A stretch of 64,000 nt of DNA from Athripsodes cinereus (taxonomy: Eukaryota; Arthropoda; Insecta; Trichoptera; Leptoceridae): NCBI GenBank assembly GCA_947579605.1, contig OX388322.1, positions 5,084,001-5,148,000 on the forward strand, read 5' to 3'. The notes below the pieces were generated by a model, which saw only the letters and a list, made by a program, of their open reading frames with translations, was not told where the DNA came from and ran no database searches. The position numbers and the translations under genes are program-made. Below are positions 1 to 11,035 of the stretch, in pieces (within the stretch, counting starts at the first letter, position 1; every line of letters begins with the position of its first letter).

Positions 1-540
1 GTAAAGAGTACATTTTATCTCTCTAATACCGTATCTGAAGTGCAAACAGTACACCATAAAGAGCAGTACACTGTATAAATACGTAGGTACTTAGTTCTCA
101 GTGTTTGAGTCGATCTTCTTACTTAGGCTTCTAAGAAGATACCTATTAGTTCACATTGCAGTGAGAACATTATTGCAAGACGGTAAATTTATTGATTACC
201 CTTTTAAACATAGGTGGTTTTTACTTTTTAAATCAAATTATGCTCGTGGACTCCCCGAAATAGAAATGATCCTTGCTCTTTTCTGTAATTTTTTGAATGT
301 CCAGTTAAAGACACGTAGGTGTTTGTAAAACTACGTCAACAACATATAATTAATATAATTAGAAACAGTTCAATAATAATAAAAACAATTACTAATAATG
401 AATTTGAAATAAAGATACTATTATGGTTGTGGTTGGGTTATATTTTGAGATTGCTCAATTATAGGTGAGCAAAAATAGCATCATTTTTTTAATCCAAGTT
501 TGTGTGTTCTCATTTATCTTTGTAAAGTGAACATTTGTCA
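1..540. other. AT-rich stretch without recognisable gene
   Basis: No coding signal, RNA gene or transposon end is recognisable. The short open frame at 101-328 has no domain-like composition and I treat it as chance. Confidence 0.5.
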
Positions 541-705
541 TAGCGACATCCCTAGGTCTTAAAATATCCAGGGGAAAGTGGTGGGAAACCCTTAATAAAC
601 GACATCTCTCACAGCTGGGGCAGCCCATGAACTAACCACGTGTAATGAACACGCCGCTCGTTCTCTAAGAACTTCAGAGTGGGTGGAATACCTCATCACT
701 GTTAT
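541..705 (+). repeat. Rep-A dispersed repeat, divergent copy
   Basis: It carries the family landmarks in order: a 'ctggggcagcc' block (elsewhere 'gtggggtagccagc'), a 'gtaatgaacac' block, and a 'gggtgg...cctcatcactg' block. The same arrangement recurs at about a dozen places in the window on both strands. The family is non-coding and I do not recognise it as a named element. Confidence 0.5.
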
Positions 706-1034
706 ATTGAAAATTTTATAGCCAACAATACCTTACTTTTATAGAACACGTCATTGTTTGTACTGACTTTGATATAAACATAGCGTTAAGTTGATATTGG
801 CTTTTTAATTCATGAAAGAAATCCATTATGACATTTCTATGATCTGATTTACAAAAAATATACCAAAGGAAATATTTATACAGGCGACCGAAAAAACAAA
901 TGGTCGACCAACAATGAACTGAATATTTGTGCGACAGAAAAACTAAGTACGCGACTAATATTGAGTGATAAAGCTTCATAACCAAGCTGCAAAAAAATCG
1001 TCTGTTAAAGTAGGTGAGCGACTGAAAACACTAA

Positions 1035-1573
1035 TGGGGTGTTCACATTTGGCGAATATCGCCAGGCGAATTTTAAAATATAACGCCAGGCAAAAAAACA
1101 AAATTCGCCGTACGCCCATTGATCGTCACACCTGTTCACACAGTCCACCGATATAGAAACGATCTGTCAGATGCGCTTTGATTTTGACATTATTTTCAAA
1201 ATGGCAGACGTCGAGATGGAGATCGCGAAGTGTTTATTTTTAGTCGAACATGTTATAGTGGAGGTTAAAGGTGCCTTTTAATTAAGGTAACAAATGCCAC
1301 AAACCAACAACAAAGATAACAGCTGTCATGAAGCGGGAAACATTACAAAATTTATAGGTTATAAAGTTTTTACCACAGATACGAACGCCGCGCACATCTG
1401 CGCATGCGCAAATCGTTCAATCGGGCGAAAAAGTTGGAAGGTGGTCAACTCGAGACGATATCGTTTCTACTGGTTTTTATCGTTTCAGACTAGCTGTCAT
1501 TTTGTTCACACGGTTCAAATGGCTGGCGATATTTTGGTGCTCTGGCGATTTTCGCCAAAGTGAGAACACCACA
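1035..1573. mobile_element. PIF/Harbinger-type MITE, 539 bp
   Basis: The element is bounded by terminal inverted repeats. The left end reads TGGGGTGTTCACATTTGG and the right end, reverse-complemented, reads TGTGGTGTTCTCACTTTGG; both continue into GGCGAA and a TCGCCAG block. A TAA trinucleotide flanks it on both sides (1032-1034 and 1574-1576). A 3-bp TAA/TWA target duplication is typical of the PIF/Harbinger superfamily. No transposase is encoded, so it is a non-autonomous copy. Open frames inside (965-1156, 1294-1563) are incidental. Confidence 0.8.
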
Positions 1574-1684
1574 TAAACGTGCAACATAATCAATAAAACA
1601 TCCATAGGAACAAAGAATTTCAAATTCTTATAATTTGTGTATTTATTACGCGCTCTTGTTAATCGTTATTTTGGGATAAATTGC

Positions 1685-1765
1685 TTCTATTTGGCATACT
1701 CTACAAGTGAGGTAGCCAGCATCATGTAATAAATACGCAAGCTTTCCTCACAGTGCCGAATGGTT
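1685..1765 (+). repeat. Rep-A fragment
   Basis: It contains 'ctacaagtgaggtagccagc' followed by 'atgtaataaatacgcaagc', matching the central part of the Rep-A consensus seen at 23489, 36740 and 44080. Confidence 0.55.
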
Positions 1766-2800
1766 TTATTAGCACGTCATCATTTATAAAATGCAGCTCG
1801 TTTTAAATGCATTGTTTGACAATTTCTATTTATTTTTTACTGTTAGCCTCGACACAATTTGAGGAAATTCATGAATTTGAATTTGAATTAGTATACCGCA
1901 ATGCTGTCATCAAAATGGTTATAATATGGTTGCACAAACTGTGTGAAGTGGTCGCTCACATATAGTCGCACATTCGGTAATTTTGGATTTTCTGTCACAC
2001 GTTTAAATACAATCCAAATATAAATACGAATATGAATTTATTTTAATACATTTACCTGCTTATCGGAATAGGTACTCGAGAAAAATATGCATTGTGAAAG
2101 ATTTAGGTAGGTACCTACTGAGAATCACAATAGTTGAAATTTTCATGATAATACCACCACGAGTTTTCAGATGATCAATAAATAATAATAATAATAATAA
2201 CAAACCAATCCAGAACTTGTGAAAGCAGCTTTTGTGGAAGTGGTGCGGGGATTAGAAGCGATGATGGAGCTTACAGCAAAGCCCCAGATCCACTCACACC
2301 CTTATTAACTTTCAGCCATAATCATCCCTCTCCATAATAATCTTTCGTGAGAAAAGTTCTTCAAGTGCGACGACTTACCTGAAATGAAAAGATATTTTTG
2401 ATATTAGAAATCTTAAATATTTTGAACTGCGATGTACTCATCTTTTTTCATTAAATATATATCTAACTACTTTCGTTTCAACACTTTCATTGTATGTATA
2501 GTTCTATATACATTCTTCTATATGAATCTATGAAAACAAAAGGACTTTTATAGATTGAATACAGTCAATAAGAGCTTCCCTATATTTTTTCTACTACTCA
2601 CTATATTCAAAGGATTTGATTAGTTTAAAAAAAATATGTAATATTGTCTATGTAATTTTCATTGGTCACACGAAAAATATGTTTTTTTATTATAGGTTTA
2701 AATAGGTTTTTTGTCATTTTTATGTATGTTTTTGAAAAAAAAAGGGAGCAGGTATTTGAATAAAAACGCATCTTGTAAGTTATAAGTCGTTAAAGTAATG
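1766..2800. other. AT-rich stretch with short (AAT)n microsatellite
   Basis: An (ATA)n run lies near 2180-2200. Nothing else is recognised; there is no long open frame and no conserved end. Confidence 0.5.
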
Positions 2801-2808
2801 CTCTAAGG

Positions 2809-3100
2809 CAGTGTTTCTTAATAACCTTTCTAGCGGATCGCACCCCTTTGAATCTGAAAACATATCTCCGCACCCCATTGAAAAATATATTTTAATTTTT
2901 TAGTCTAGAAAAATACATTTTTTGCGAAAGTTACTGTTTATCGAAAAACATTGTACATTTTATATAAATACAAAACAACATTATTTTATTAATAAATGAT
3001 ATTTAATCATTTTTATGGTTAGGTAGGGGCTTCTCCCGCATCCCCAAAAATACATTTCCGCACCCCCAGGGGTGCGGGCACTCCCGGTTAAGAACCACTG
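2809..3100. mobile_element. hAT-type MITE, 292 bp, perfect 8-bp TSD
   Basis: The left end CAGTGTTTCTTAATAACC and the right end GGTTAAGAACCACTG form imperfect terminal inverted repeats of the hAT type (CAGTG/CACTG). The element is flanked by an exact 8-bp direct repeat CTCTAAGG at 2801-2808 and 3101-3108, the usual hAT target-duplication length. The interior has a GC-rich 'gcaccccc' motif repeated near both ends. There is no coding capacity. Confidence 0.88.
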
Positions 3101-3355
3101 CTCTAAGGTTTTCACAATATGTTTATCACAGAAGCCTTATATTTTAAAGTTTAATTTAAACAGTTCATACAAAAAAAATAAGAATAAATAAACGACAACT
3201 ATATGGGCAATGATATAAATAAATGGAATGATATATGGACATTTCTAAATTGGACATTACATTGCATACTTAATGTTCGTGATTGTATAATAGTACTAAA
3301 TATGTAAGTATTTTATTTTTATTTTCTGTAGTTATTGACCGAAGATACTTGTTGG

Positions 3356-3441
3356 AAGTCCATTTCAAGGTGAATTGAAAAAGAGAACACAATATAGTTA
3401 TAAGTCCATTTCAAGGTGAATTGAATAAGAGAACACAATAT
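3356..3441. repeat. Two-copy 46-bp tandem repeat in a Penelope-tail-like sequence
   Basis: The block beginning 'aagtccatttcaaggtgaat' occurs at 3356 and again at 3402. It follows 'gttattgaccgaagatactt', a motif also seen reversed at 36310-36365 and 43780-43825, so the sequence belongs to a dispersed Penelope-like tail family. Confidence 0.65.
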
Positions 3442-3947
3442 TAATCTTAATCTCAATAGTTTTAATTCTTGATTATTATATATTTTTATAAATTCTATTG
3501 TAGTGTAATTTTAAGCTTCTCATTTTCACGAGGTTTGTTTTGATTTTTGCATTTGATATGGGTGGGGTGAGTTTGTGTTATAACTGTTAACTTGCAACTT
3601 TACTTGTTCGTCATACGCTTCGGTAATTTGCGGGACCTTGATTGTTTTCTGGAAGAATATGACTGTTTATATTTGTTAATTTGAACTGTTTGTGTCCTTT
3701 AAGAGAAATAAAATAAAATAAAAAAATAAAAATAAAAAATAGTTAGCATCCAAGTGACTTTATTATATACGCTTACCAGTTAGTATTCGGAGACTCTGGA
3801 CTCTTAAGGTGATTAGAAGAATAGTTTAAATATGTATTGTTTGTAATGTTCTGTCGACTTTAATAAAAAAATAAAAAAAGTAGTTTGCACTTTAAAGTTT
3901 CAATTTATTAATTAATATATCGTGCTTACTTTCGGTACGGTACTTTC

Positions 3948-4310
3948 TTGATGTTTTGTAGCGGCTTGCCTCGATGCAGGCACTCGCCTAGTAAGGTTGC
4001 TGCGGGTTATGACTGCATAGTCCTGATTAACTTGCTTGTTCCGGCGCGCACGCCCAGTCACGTTGTCTATTTTGGCTGCCTTTTATGCATGTTGGATTGG
4101 TGTTTTGTTGTTTTTTTCATTTTTTGTATAACTTTTGTAATAAATGACAAACTTGTGGGCTTGGCATTGTATAGCCAAGGGTTAAATCATGAGTGCGGGT
4201 TGGGTAGGATGATGCATTGTCTTTGCTTTGTGATTGTGTGTATTATTTCTGTCCATATGTATTTTCAAATGTTTTGTAATAATGATGATGAATAAATAAA
4301 TAAAATAGAT
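3948..4310 (+). mobile_element. LINE 3'-UTR-like fragment
   Basis: The segment with 'gcgggt..gactgcatagtc..ttgcttgttc.ggcgcgcac' matches, in reverse orientation, sequences at about 39440-39560 and 62760-62900. It ends with 'gatgatgaataaataaataa', a LINE-like A-rich tail. The 115-codon frame here (3948-4295) looks like a chance translation of this repeat rather than a gene. Confidence 0.45.
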
Positions 4311-4314
4311 AAAT

Positions 4315-4845
4315 ATCTACAATAAATTGCAAGTTTGAAAACGTGAATTATACTGACATACATAATAATATGGTACAAATGAATTCGAGACGAATACATT
4401 ACTGCAAGAATAATCAAATTGTATCTGAATATATTATAATTATCTTAAGCCTGGTGTTATAATTTCAAATTGATTCATTTCGACAATTATTGATAAATTA
4501 ATAATCCGATTACAAAACTGGTCAACAAGAAATCAAGGTAATAAATAATCAAATGCATCATCCAACATTGAACTAGTTCATTGATTCATTAATCAATCGA
4601 TTTATAATCACCTGTTAATCATTTCTACGAACACCATTGATCAAGCAAAATTATTGACGAATGAATATAAACAAAGATTATTGGATTGTGTGAAATAATT
4701 AACTAATCATTGTGAATTATTAATGCAGCAATCGTGAAGTGATTTATCGACGAGTATGTTTACGGTATATTTCACAATAAATAATTTTCGCAAAATGATT
4801 CAGTGGCCACTGATGCCAACGTCACTGGAACCTGACATGTCACGG
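4315..4845. other. AT-rich stretch, nothing recognised
   Basis: Low-complexity A/T sequence with no coding or repeat landmark that I recognise. Confidence 0.4.
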
Positions 4846-4904
4846 ACAGAATAAAAACTGAAGTAAAAATATTCGGCAGAATAAAAACTGAAGTAAAAAT
4901 ATAT
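4846..4904. repeat. Short tandem duplication, about 30 bp x2
   Basis: The string 'cagaataaaaactgaagtaa' occurs twice in succession immediately before the Penelope GIY-YIG fragment. Confidence 0.7.
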
Positions 4905-5236
4905 ATGAAGTATATAGGCCAAACGAGTAGAGCAATTAAAACTAGCATTCAGGAACATAACAGGGCGTTCAGGGGGTTATCCGGATACTCGGAGATGGCA
5001 GACCATTGTATACAACATGATTATTCTATTGACATGCAAGGTACTAAGGTCTTGCACTCCGAGTCTAAGATTAACAAATTAAAGTCCCCTTCAAGAGAAC
5101 TACAACAGGCCAACACCACTATGCATACAAAGGTGTGAAGTGGTATAACCAGTTAGATATAGAACATGGACGTGCTGATAATGTTGACCTACAGCAATTT
5201 AAAAAGTTTGTCAAAAGATATATTGAACGGGACTGA
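4905..5236 (+). pseudogene. Penelope-like element, GIY-YIG endonuclease tail (fragment)
   Basis: The translation contains the hallmark YIGQTSR followed by IQEH, an 'ADHCIQHDYSID' block and a Ser/Arg-Glu segment, which is the order found in the C-terminal GIY-YIG nuclease of Penelope-like retroelements. A stop after codon 77 (5136-5138) interrupts it. The next frame resumes a plausible tail, WYNQLDIEHGRAD..FKKFVKRYIERD, ending at 5236, so a frameshift has occurred near 5134. RT and N-terminal regions are absent. It is a 5'-truncated dead copy, distinct in sequence from the element at 15-17.5 kb. Confidence 0.8.
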
Positions 5237-5275
5237 ATACATGAATAATTATGGTATGACTCTTTGTTGATTTTT

Positions 5276-7324
5276 GTTTGTTTTTTTTTTTTTTTTTTTA
5301 TTTATTTTTTTTTATTTTATTTTAAGCAAACAAACAGTTAAACAGAATACATTACAAGATATAAGTTACATAATAAGTAAACCAAAACAGTTTGCAGTAA
5401 TATTACAAGTTTTTAGTTGACATATAATCTTAATTCTAAAAATGGAAAAGTGCTTTTATTTAAAGTTAGTATGTATGATTCTTAACAAGACTAAGTATCT
5501 TATATTTGTAGAGAAAAATTAAACCTACAATGGAGCGCTCATGAAGAAGGAAAAGGGAAGGAAAGGAAAACCATTACAGCAGAGTCATCCTCTGTTTAAA
5601 GTCTCAGATATTTGAGACTTAAATTTGGTCTTAGTATGTTGGTGGATATCCACCGCGCCAAAAAATGAGTCGTAACTACCACAAGCTCGTTGTATATACG
5701 AGTTTTGGCAGTAATTTGTGGTACACTGTGGAAGTCTAAATGTAGAACCAGTTCTCGTTCGTCTTGGGGGGCAGTTAAAGTGTATTTTATGGATAAGTTC
5801 AGTCGAGTCGATGACACCATTCAGGAGTTTATATAAGTACATCATGTCACTTACAGTTCGCCTGTTTTCCAAAGTTGCAACCCTATGGTGACGGGCAGAA
5901 AGTTTATAGTCGTCGAAAGATAACCTACATCTGAAATTAATATGTTTTAAAAATTTGTTTTGAACCCTTTCTATCCGATCTATGTATGTTATATATTGTG
6001 GGTTCCATACAACTGATGCAAATTCCAAACTACTCCGCACGTAACAGAAATACAACGCTTTCAAGGTATTGATAGACTTGAATGGCTTAGATACCCTCAA
6101 TATAAAACCCAACTGTTTGAATGCCCCATCTACTATTCGGTCTATGTGATTTTTATACGTCATTTTGCTGTCAAGTAATACACCTAGGTCTTTAACTTCG
6201 TTTACTCTTGCCAACTGCGCGCTATTCAGAACGTATCTCTTAGCAATTGGCTTCTTTGATCTTGTAAAGGTGATACAGTTACATTTTGAGACATTGAGGT
6301 AAAGTTGATTTTTTAGGCAGTAGCTAGAGAGTCTATCTAAGTCTAGTTGCAACTCTTCGCAGTCCCTAGCACTAGAAATGCTTCTATAGATTTTAATATC
6401 GTCTGCGTAAACCAGGTAGCTGGAAGTCTGAAAACAATGCTTTATATCGTTTATGTACAAGATAAAAAGGATAGGCCCCAGATGAGAGCCTTGTGGGACA
6501 CCTGAGGAACAATGTGAGTATTGAGAAACACAGTTGTTCACGGCGACTGCCTGTAATCTTCCCTCTATGTACGATGCTATCCACCTTAGTAGGTCACCAT
6601 GAATACCGTATCTCTCCAATTTGTGAACCAGTATATTGTGGCTAATCTTATCAAACGCCTTGGAAAAGTCCGTATATATAGCGTCCGTCTGTCCCCCACC
6701 CCCCATTGAATTTAGGATATAATCAGTGAACTGAATAAGATTAGACTCGACTGATCTTCCCGGGAAAAAGCCATGTTGATTCGGAATGATGAAGGATTTT
6801 ATTGCAGGAGTAAGTTGTTCAACTACAATTCTCTCCATCACTTTGCTCATCAAAGACAGTTTCGATATGGGCCTGTAGTTCTCAACATTGTGTTTGTCAC
6901 CAGATTTATATATAGGAGTAATTAGTGATCTCTTCCAGACGGATGGGAAGGAGCCGGCACGAAAAGATAGGTTGAATAAAATAGTAAGTGGCTCTGCAAG
7001 TTCATCAGCACATTTCACAATAAATATGGGTGGGATGCCATCCGGTCCCGCTCCCTTACTCAAGTCGAGACTTTTGAGTTTCTGTGATATGTCGGTCGTT
7101 TCGAAGTAAATTTTGTTAATATCCAGGCAGTTTGAGCAGAGCACGTCAGGCATACCTGAGGTGTCCGATTCAAACGCAGAATTGAAAAAATCACCAAACA
7201 TATCACATATCCTCTCCGTGTCGCTGGTAGTTTCACTTTTGTAACGCATGTTGTGCGGGAGGCCAGAGTGTGGTTTTTTCGATTTCAATTTTGGTATGAT
7301 TTTCTTGTATATTTCTGATTTGAT
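5276..7324 (-). mobile_element. 5'-truncated non-LTR retrotransposon (Jockey/CR1-like)
   Basis: The element comprises the RT open frame at 5585-7288, a short 3' UTR and a T-rich run at 5279-5325 that is the poly(A)-like tail on the minus strand. The coding frame stays open a little upstream of its first Met, to about 7322, where an in-frame stop appears. The endonuclease domain is missing, which is the usual 5' truncation of target-primed integration. Confidence 0.85.
5585..7288 (-). CDS. LINE reverse transcriptase, 567 codons, partial ORF2
   Basis: This is a reverse transcriptase of a non-LTR retrotransposon. Visible RT landmarks in order: AGPDGIPP near residues 80-87, YRPISKLS near 138-145, FSKAFD near 208-213 (first catalytic Asp), SGVPQGSHLGP near 262-272, and YADD near 294-297 (catalytic pair). 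After these come a 'VKDLGVLLD' thumb-type block and a C-terminal tail. The RT core is uninterrupted. The N-terminal apurinic endonuclease expected in Jockey/CR1 ORF2 proteins is absent, so the copy cannot move on its own. The small overlapping frames at 5596-5820 and 6393-6584 are shadows. Assignment to the Jockey/CR1 group is from overall motif style; the exact clade is uncertain. Confidence 0.88.
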   Translation of the reverse strand: MKSKKPHSGLPHNMRYKSETTSDTERICDMFGDFFNSAFESDTSGMPDVLCSNCLDINKIYFETTDISQKLKSLDLSKGAGPDGIPPIFIVKCADELAEPLTILFNLSFRAGSFPSVWKRSLITPIYKSGDKHNVENYRPISKLSLMSKVMERIVVEQLTPAIKSFIIPNQHGFFPGRSVESNLIQFTDYILNSMGGGGQTDAIYTDFSKAFDKISHNILVHKLERYGIHGDLLRWIASYIEGRLQAVAVNNCVSQYSHCSSGVPQGSHLGPILFILYINDIKHCFQTSSYLVYADDIKIYRSISSARDCEELQLDLDRLSSYCLKNQLYLNVSKCNCITFTRSKKPIAKRYVLNSAQLARVNEVKDLGVLLDSKMTYKNHIDRIVDGAFKQLGFILRVSKPFKSINTLKALYFCYVRSSLEFASVVWNPQYITYIDRIERVQNKFLKHINFRCRLSFDDYKLSARHHRVATLENRRTVSDMMYLYKLLNGVIDSTELIHKIHFNCPPRRTRTGSTFRLPQCTTNYCQNSYIQRACGSYDSFFGAVDIHQHTKTKFKSQISETLNRG

Positions 7325-7770
7325 CTATATGCTATGATTAAACTTGTTAAGTGGAACTTCTAGTCGGAACATTATGACTGTATGTGTATGTCTTTTTTCT
7401 GATTGCTATTTTTTTTAATTTTAATTGCTTATATAGTATAAAATAATTCTCCCTAAAGCACGAGCTACGCTCAATTTTGGGGAGTAATTGTATTAGGAAA
7501 AGAAATGTTTTATTTTATTGTTCAATTATTAAAAAAAATATATATTTATATATATTGAAAAAAAAAAAAAATGAAATCCATAAAAATAAGAACAATTCGG
7601 TGAATATCCAAATACCATATGCATCTCCTTTGTTGATATACCCATCTCCTTCCCTCTTATCAAACGCCCTCAACTCCACCCTTTCTCCCCCACCTTCAAA
7701 CTCCCCCCCCACCCCTAGTATAAGTTAGTAATAGAAAACAGAATCACTACATATGAACTTAAACTAATTA
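7325..7770. other. Non-genic stretch; T/A runs and C-rich tract
   Basis: It contains a poly(A) run near 7556-7571 and a CT/C-rich tract near 7625-7710. The open frames on both strands here reflect this low complexity. It may be the 5' part of the Penelope-tail remnant whose ribozyme-like motif begins at 7773. Confidence 0.4.
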
Positions 7771-7772
7771 GT

Positions 7773-7819
7773 CCTCCTGATGATGCCAAGTGCAATACCC
7801 TTGGCGAAAACAATTGAGG
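7773..7819 (+). ncRNA. Hammerhead-ribozyme-like fold with canonical core
   Basis: Stem I strand CCUC (7773-7776) is followed by the exact core CUGAUGA (7777-7783) and one extra U. Stem II is GCCAAG/CUUGGC (7785-7790 and 7800-7805), six perfect pairs. GAA (806-808 of that kilobase) and a minimal stem III (A7809..U7814) follow. The predicted cleavage nucleotide is U7815, then GAGG (7816-7819) pairs with the first strand. This is the minimal type I layout known from Penelope-like elements. The downstream 'gaataaatttaatttgg' resembles a Penelope-like tail. Activity is inferred, not shown. Confidence 0.6.
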
Positions 7820-7964
7820 TGAATAAATTTAATTTGGAAATTATAGTGTTTTAAAATCATTTTAATTATAATGAATTTCCAGAGTGTTAACACAAAAACA
7901 TTTCATTAATTAAAAATATTCTTAACTTTTTAAATATGACAGTTAATAATAGAATGAGTTACAA

Positions 7965-8335
7965 TCCATCGCATTGGTCTGCAACGAGTTTGAATTTTCT
8001 TCTCCATTCCTTCCTATTTTCAGCTAGTCTCTTTAGTTCTAAGTGCGTGTCACAGTTCATGTCCTTCTTCAGTTGGTCCATATAGGTGTCTCATGGTCGG
8101 CCTCTACCATTTCTGCCTTCAGTATTGCCCTCCGCAACGGTGATGAGCAGGCCTGGGTGTCTGATGTTGTGGCCAATCCAGTTAGCTCGTTATTAGCTAA
8201 TTATTTTAAAGAGTCGTTTTCTTTCGCTTACCCTGATTAACACCTCTTCGTTTTCGATGAGTTCGGACCAATGAATCTTCAGCATGCGTCTGTAGTACCA
8301 GATCTCAAAGCCCGCCAAAGACAACGTATTTCTTT
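7965..8335 (-). pseudogene. LINE C-terminal fragment
   Basis: The minus-strand translation reads GFEIWYYRRMLKIHWSELIE and then NEEVL, the 'E.W.yRRML.i.W...NeeVL' pattern of LINE ORF2 C-termini. Further on come ANWIGHNIRHPGLL and KRLAENRKEWRRKFKLVADQ, ending near 7965. Stops are present, for example after GRGRP and in the region at 8190-8210, so it is a decayed copy. The plus-strand frame at 8043-8240 is a shadow. Confidence 0.75.
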
Positions 8336-8339
8336 AACA

Positions 8340-8885
8340 GTGCGATTATTATAAAGTATATTTCACTTTTAGTTGTATTCCTAATCATGATATAAATATA
8401 CCAAAATTACAAAAATGTCGATTTCTCGAATATAAGACATTTCTGGTAGACGAGTTGTAGAACTGGACAGTCAAATTAATATCACTATGAGAGTTTCACA
8501 TAGACTTAAAACAAAATTGATTTGAAGCACATTATGACATATTACCATATTACTATTCTATTCTATTATATGTAAAATTTTAGATATTATCACAACCATA
8601 ATATAAATATTGATTAAACATTATTAGTATTATTACTATTATACATAGGTCGTATAATCATAATATATAGTACCTAATATATAATAGAGGCATCAGTGGC
8701 AGTAACTTGAGATATATATTATATTATAGTACATACATATATATTCGTACATAGTTACACAGTAATATAGTATGGTAGATTGTGATTGATCTCATACCGA
8801 CATCATTTGCATTCGATTTCCGAATGTACTGACTCATCCAAAAGGGTCCTTTTGTACAAAGCAAGAGTAGAATACACAAACAGCC
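8340..8885. other. AT-rich stretch, nothing recognised
   Basis: TA-rich sequence with short purine/pyrimidine alternations; no coding or transposon signal seen. Confidence 0.4.
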
Positions 8886-8904
8886 TTAGATTATATTTTG
8901 GTCA

Positions 8905-9235
8905 GTAGAGTTTGATTTTTTTTCCGTGGAGCACCCGCCAAGGAAATGATTTCCCGTATTTTTTGTAAGTTTTCGAATGTCATGTAAAAGGCAGGTGTTC
9001 GAAAAAATACAGACGTTTTCATCCTAAATTCAGCAATGAGGTTTGCCACCCATCCTAAATATCTTACTTTTTGGAAGGCACAGAGAGGACAGCCTGCATA
9101 TTTACGAGTATTGGAAATTTGAAATAAAGACCTATGTTGGTTCAAATAGACTGAAAAGTTTTTAATCCTTAAGAAGTTTTTCAAAACCGAATTACCCAGG
9201 GTAAAGGTGGATTTTCTATGCAAAGTTTAAACCAC
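8905..9235 (-). repeat. Rep-A copy, reverse orientation
   Basis: It contains 'gtaagttttcgaatgtcatg', 'ggcaggtgttcgaaaaaatac', 'cagcaatgaggtttgccacc' and 'catcctaaat...tt', the ordered blocks of the Rep-A 3' half. The minus-strand frame 8891-9223 is incidental. Confidence 0.65.
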
Positions 9236-9239
9236 ATTA

Positions 9240-10125
9240 AAGCCAGCGCAAAAATATTATTTTTGTGAAAAATGAATCGACATGCCTTAGCATTTTGACC
9301 CTATCTATATGATCTTTTATTTTCCAAATTTTTTATTCACAAAATGATTTTGCAACAATTTCTCTTGGAGTACGAAAAGTTACTCAATATTCATCTCGAA
9401 GGAATATCTTATTACACATTCATGTAGATAGCAAATTATACTATCTTCCTTCAAATAATCTATAAAACATATACCTATATTATCGAATTATATAGGCATA
9501 ATGATAATAATATTATATCATTCAATATATTATTAACCTAGCCTAGCGTTATCATTAAACAGAACAGTCAGCAAATGAATACTATTGAGAGGTTTTCCCA
9601 CCACTTACCCCTGGATTTTTCAAGGGCAGATTTCCTTTTATAATCCAGACTCGACGAAACAATTTTCTTTTCTAAAGGACAGATCAAGGTTTGGCAGAAG
9701 GGCTACTCGCGACATAATTAACCCCAAAATTACAGAACCTTAATTAATTCATCTATAATTTTTTTTTTTAAAACAAACAGGTTAAATTTGACGTTGAATA
9801 ATAAAAATAAACAATAGAAACAATCAATATGTCTGCTTATAAATAGTATAATGGGGAAAATGTCTCATTTATTTCAAGTCATTGTTGTCATTGTATTGAA
9901 AACCATTTCAATTATTGAGTACCTAACTAAATAGTTTAAGAATGAAACGTGAAAACCGTAAAACTGCTGAAAGTGTAAAAGCTGTGAAAACGCTTTCAAG
10001 AACTTTCGTTGTTTTCATCAGGCTGACGTAAAATGACGCTAAAAGGTGTCACACTTTAAACAACGAATATATTTGATTATGTAATTTGAAACAAGTGTTT
10101 CTTTCAACTATAGATTATTGATTCC
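9240..10125. other. Non-genic AT-rich stretch
   Basis: A short 'ccaccacttacccctgg' motif at 9598-9614 resembles, in reverse, part of the Rep-A copy at 570. Otherwise nothing is recognised. Confidence 0.4.
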
Positions 10126-10172
10126 GAGAGAGACGTCTTTCGACTTATCAGGTCATTATCAATCATTATCAG
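10125..10172 (-). ncRNA. Degenerate hammerhead-like motif, U3/A8 family
   Basis: Read on the minus strand: core UUGAUAA (10156-10162), extra U, stem II GAC..GUC (3 bp, loop CUGAUAA), GAA, stem III AGACGUCU, then C. Stem I is weak here. The same motif recurs at 29392-29449, 32317-32357, 38402-38470 and 45425-45495. Compared with the canonical CUGAUGA, positions 3 and 8 are U and A. Confidence 0.4.
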
Positions 10173-10250
10173 ATAGAGGGGGAAGGCTGTAGCAATGTTT
10201 TTTAATTAAGTAAAAAGATTCAGTGCCTACCCCCGATGTACATATACATA

Positions 10251-10772
10251 TATATCGTTGCCGTGGAAGTGATGTAACTAAGGGTGATAAAATTATGCTG
10301 TCGCATCCGCCAATACTAATCTGACTATAACTAAGTTATTTTTGCATAGATTTCGCTAAAATTTTTACACATTATTCCTGATCACATATTCCACTAATAC
10401 AAATAACAAAATATTAAAGAATTAAAACCAATTTATCACTTGGGTTATTTCACCACTGCAGCTGAGAAAGATCCACCTGTAGGAAAGTTGTTGGAAAGTT
10501 ACGCGCTATGCGGCTTGGATCTTTTCACTTCTATAATTTAATTGAACTATTTATTCCTATCTGCGTTAGTGAAATGCTCTAACACACACTTGAAATGATG
10601 TAAAAACACTAAACATCTCTTCACAATTTTCCAAAAATGCCCTTTAGGAATATCAAATCACTTATTTCTTTCACCACTATGTTTTCCGTGGTTTCCTGAA
10701 CCAAACTGCATACTTAACTCATTTTTCAAAAAAGTGTGGCTTGGATCACTTCACCTCCACGGCAGCGATATA
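10251..10772. mobile_element. Candidate MITE, about 520 bp, with terminal inverted repeats
   Basis: The left end reads TATATCGTTGCCGTGGAAGT. The right end, reverse-complemented, reads TATATCGCTGCCGTGGAGGT. The interior has no coding capacity and contains a second partial copy of the 'ggcttggatc.cttcac' end sequence at about 10510-10540. The target duplication is unclear (possibly TA). Confidence 0.55.
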
Positions 10773-11035
10773 ATAAATACCTAGTAAATTAATAAAAATA
10801 AAACACTTATATTTAATACTTCGTCATTGACTTTTAATGAAGTCGATGTGAAAGTACTAAATATCTAAGAAAAAAAATTATTGATTTTTATTGAATTGAA
10901 TATTGAAAATTATAAACTTTCACCAAGTACCATCGGTCGACAATTCTAATAAGTAGTTGTGACACTTTTGAACTTAACGTTTAGTGCTAATAACTACACT
11001 AATCGTGCAAAGTGTTTGTTGAAGAAAACCGTTGA

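Noticed and set aside
101..328. 75-codon open frame near the window start
   Set aside because: AT-driven, no domain, no paralogue and no splice or promoter context.
3948..4295. 115-codon frame with hydrophobic stretches, membrane-protein-like
   Set aside because: It overlaps a dispersed repeat shared with 39440-39560 and 62760-62900 and is not open in those copies.
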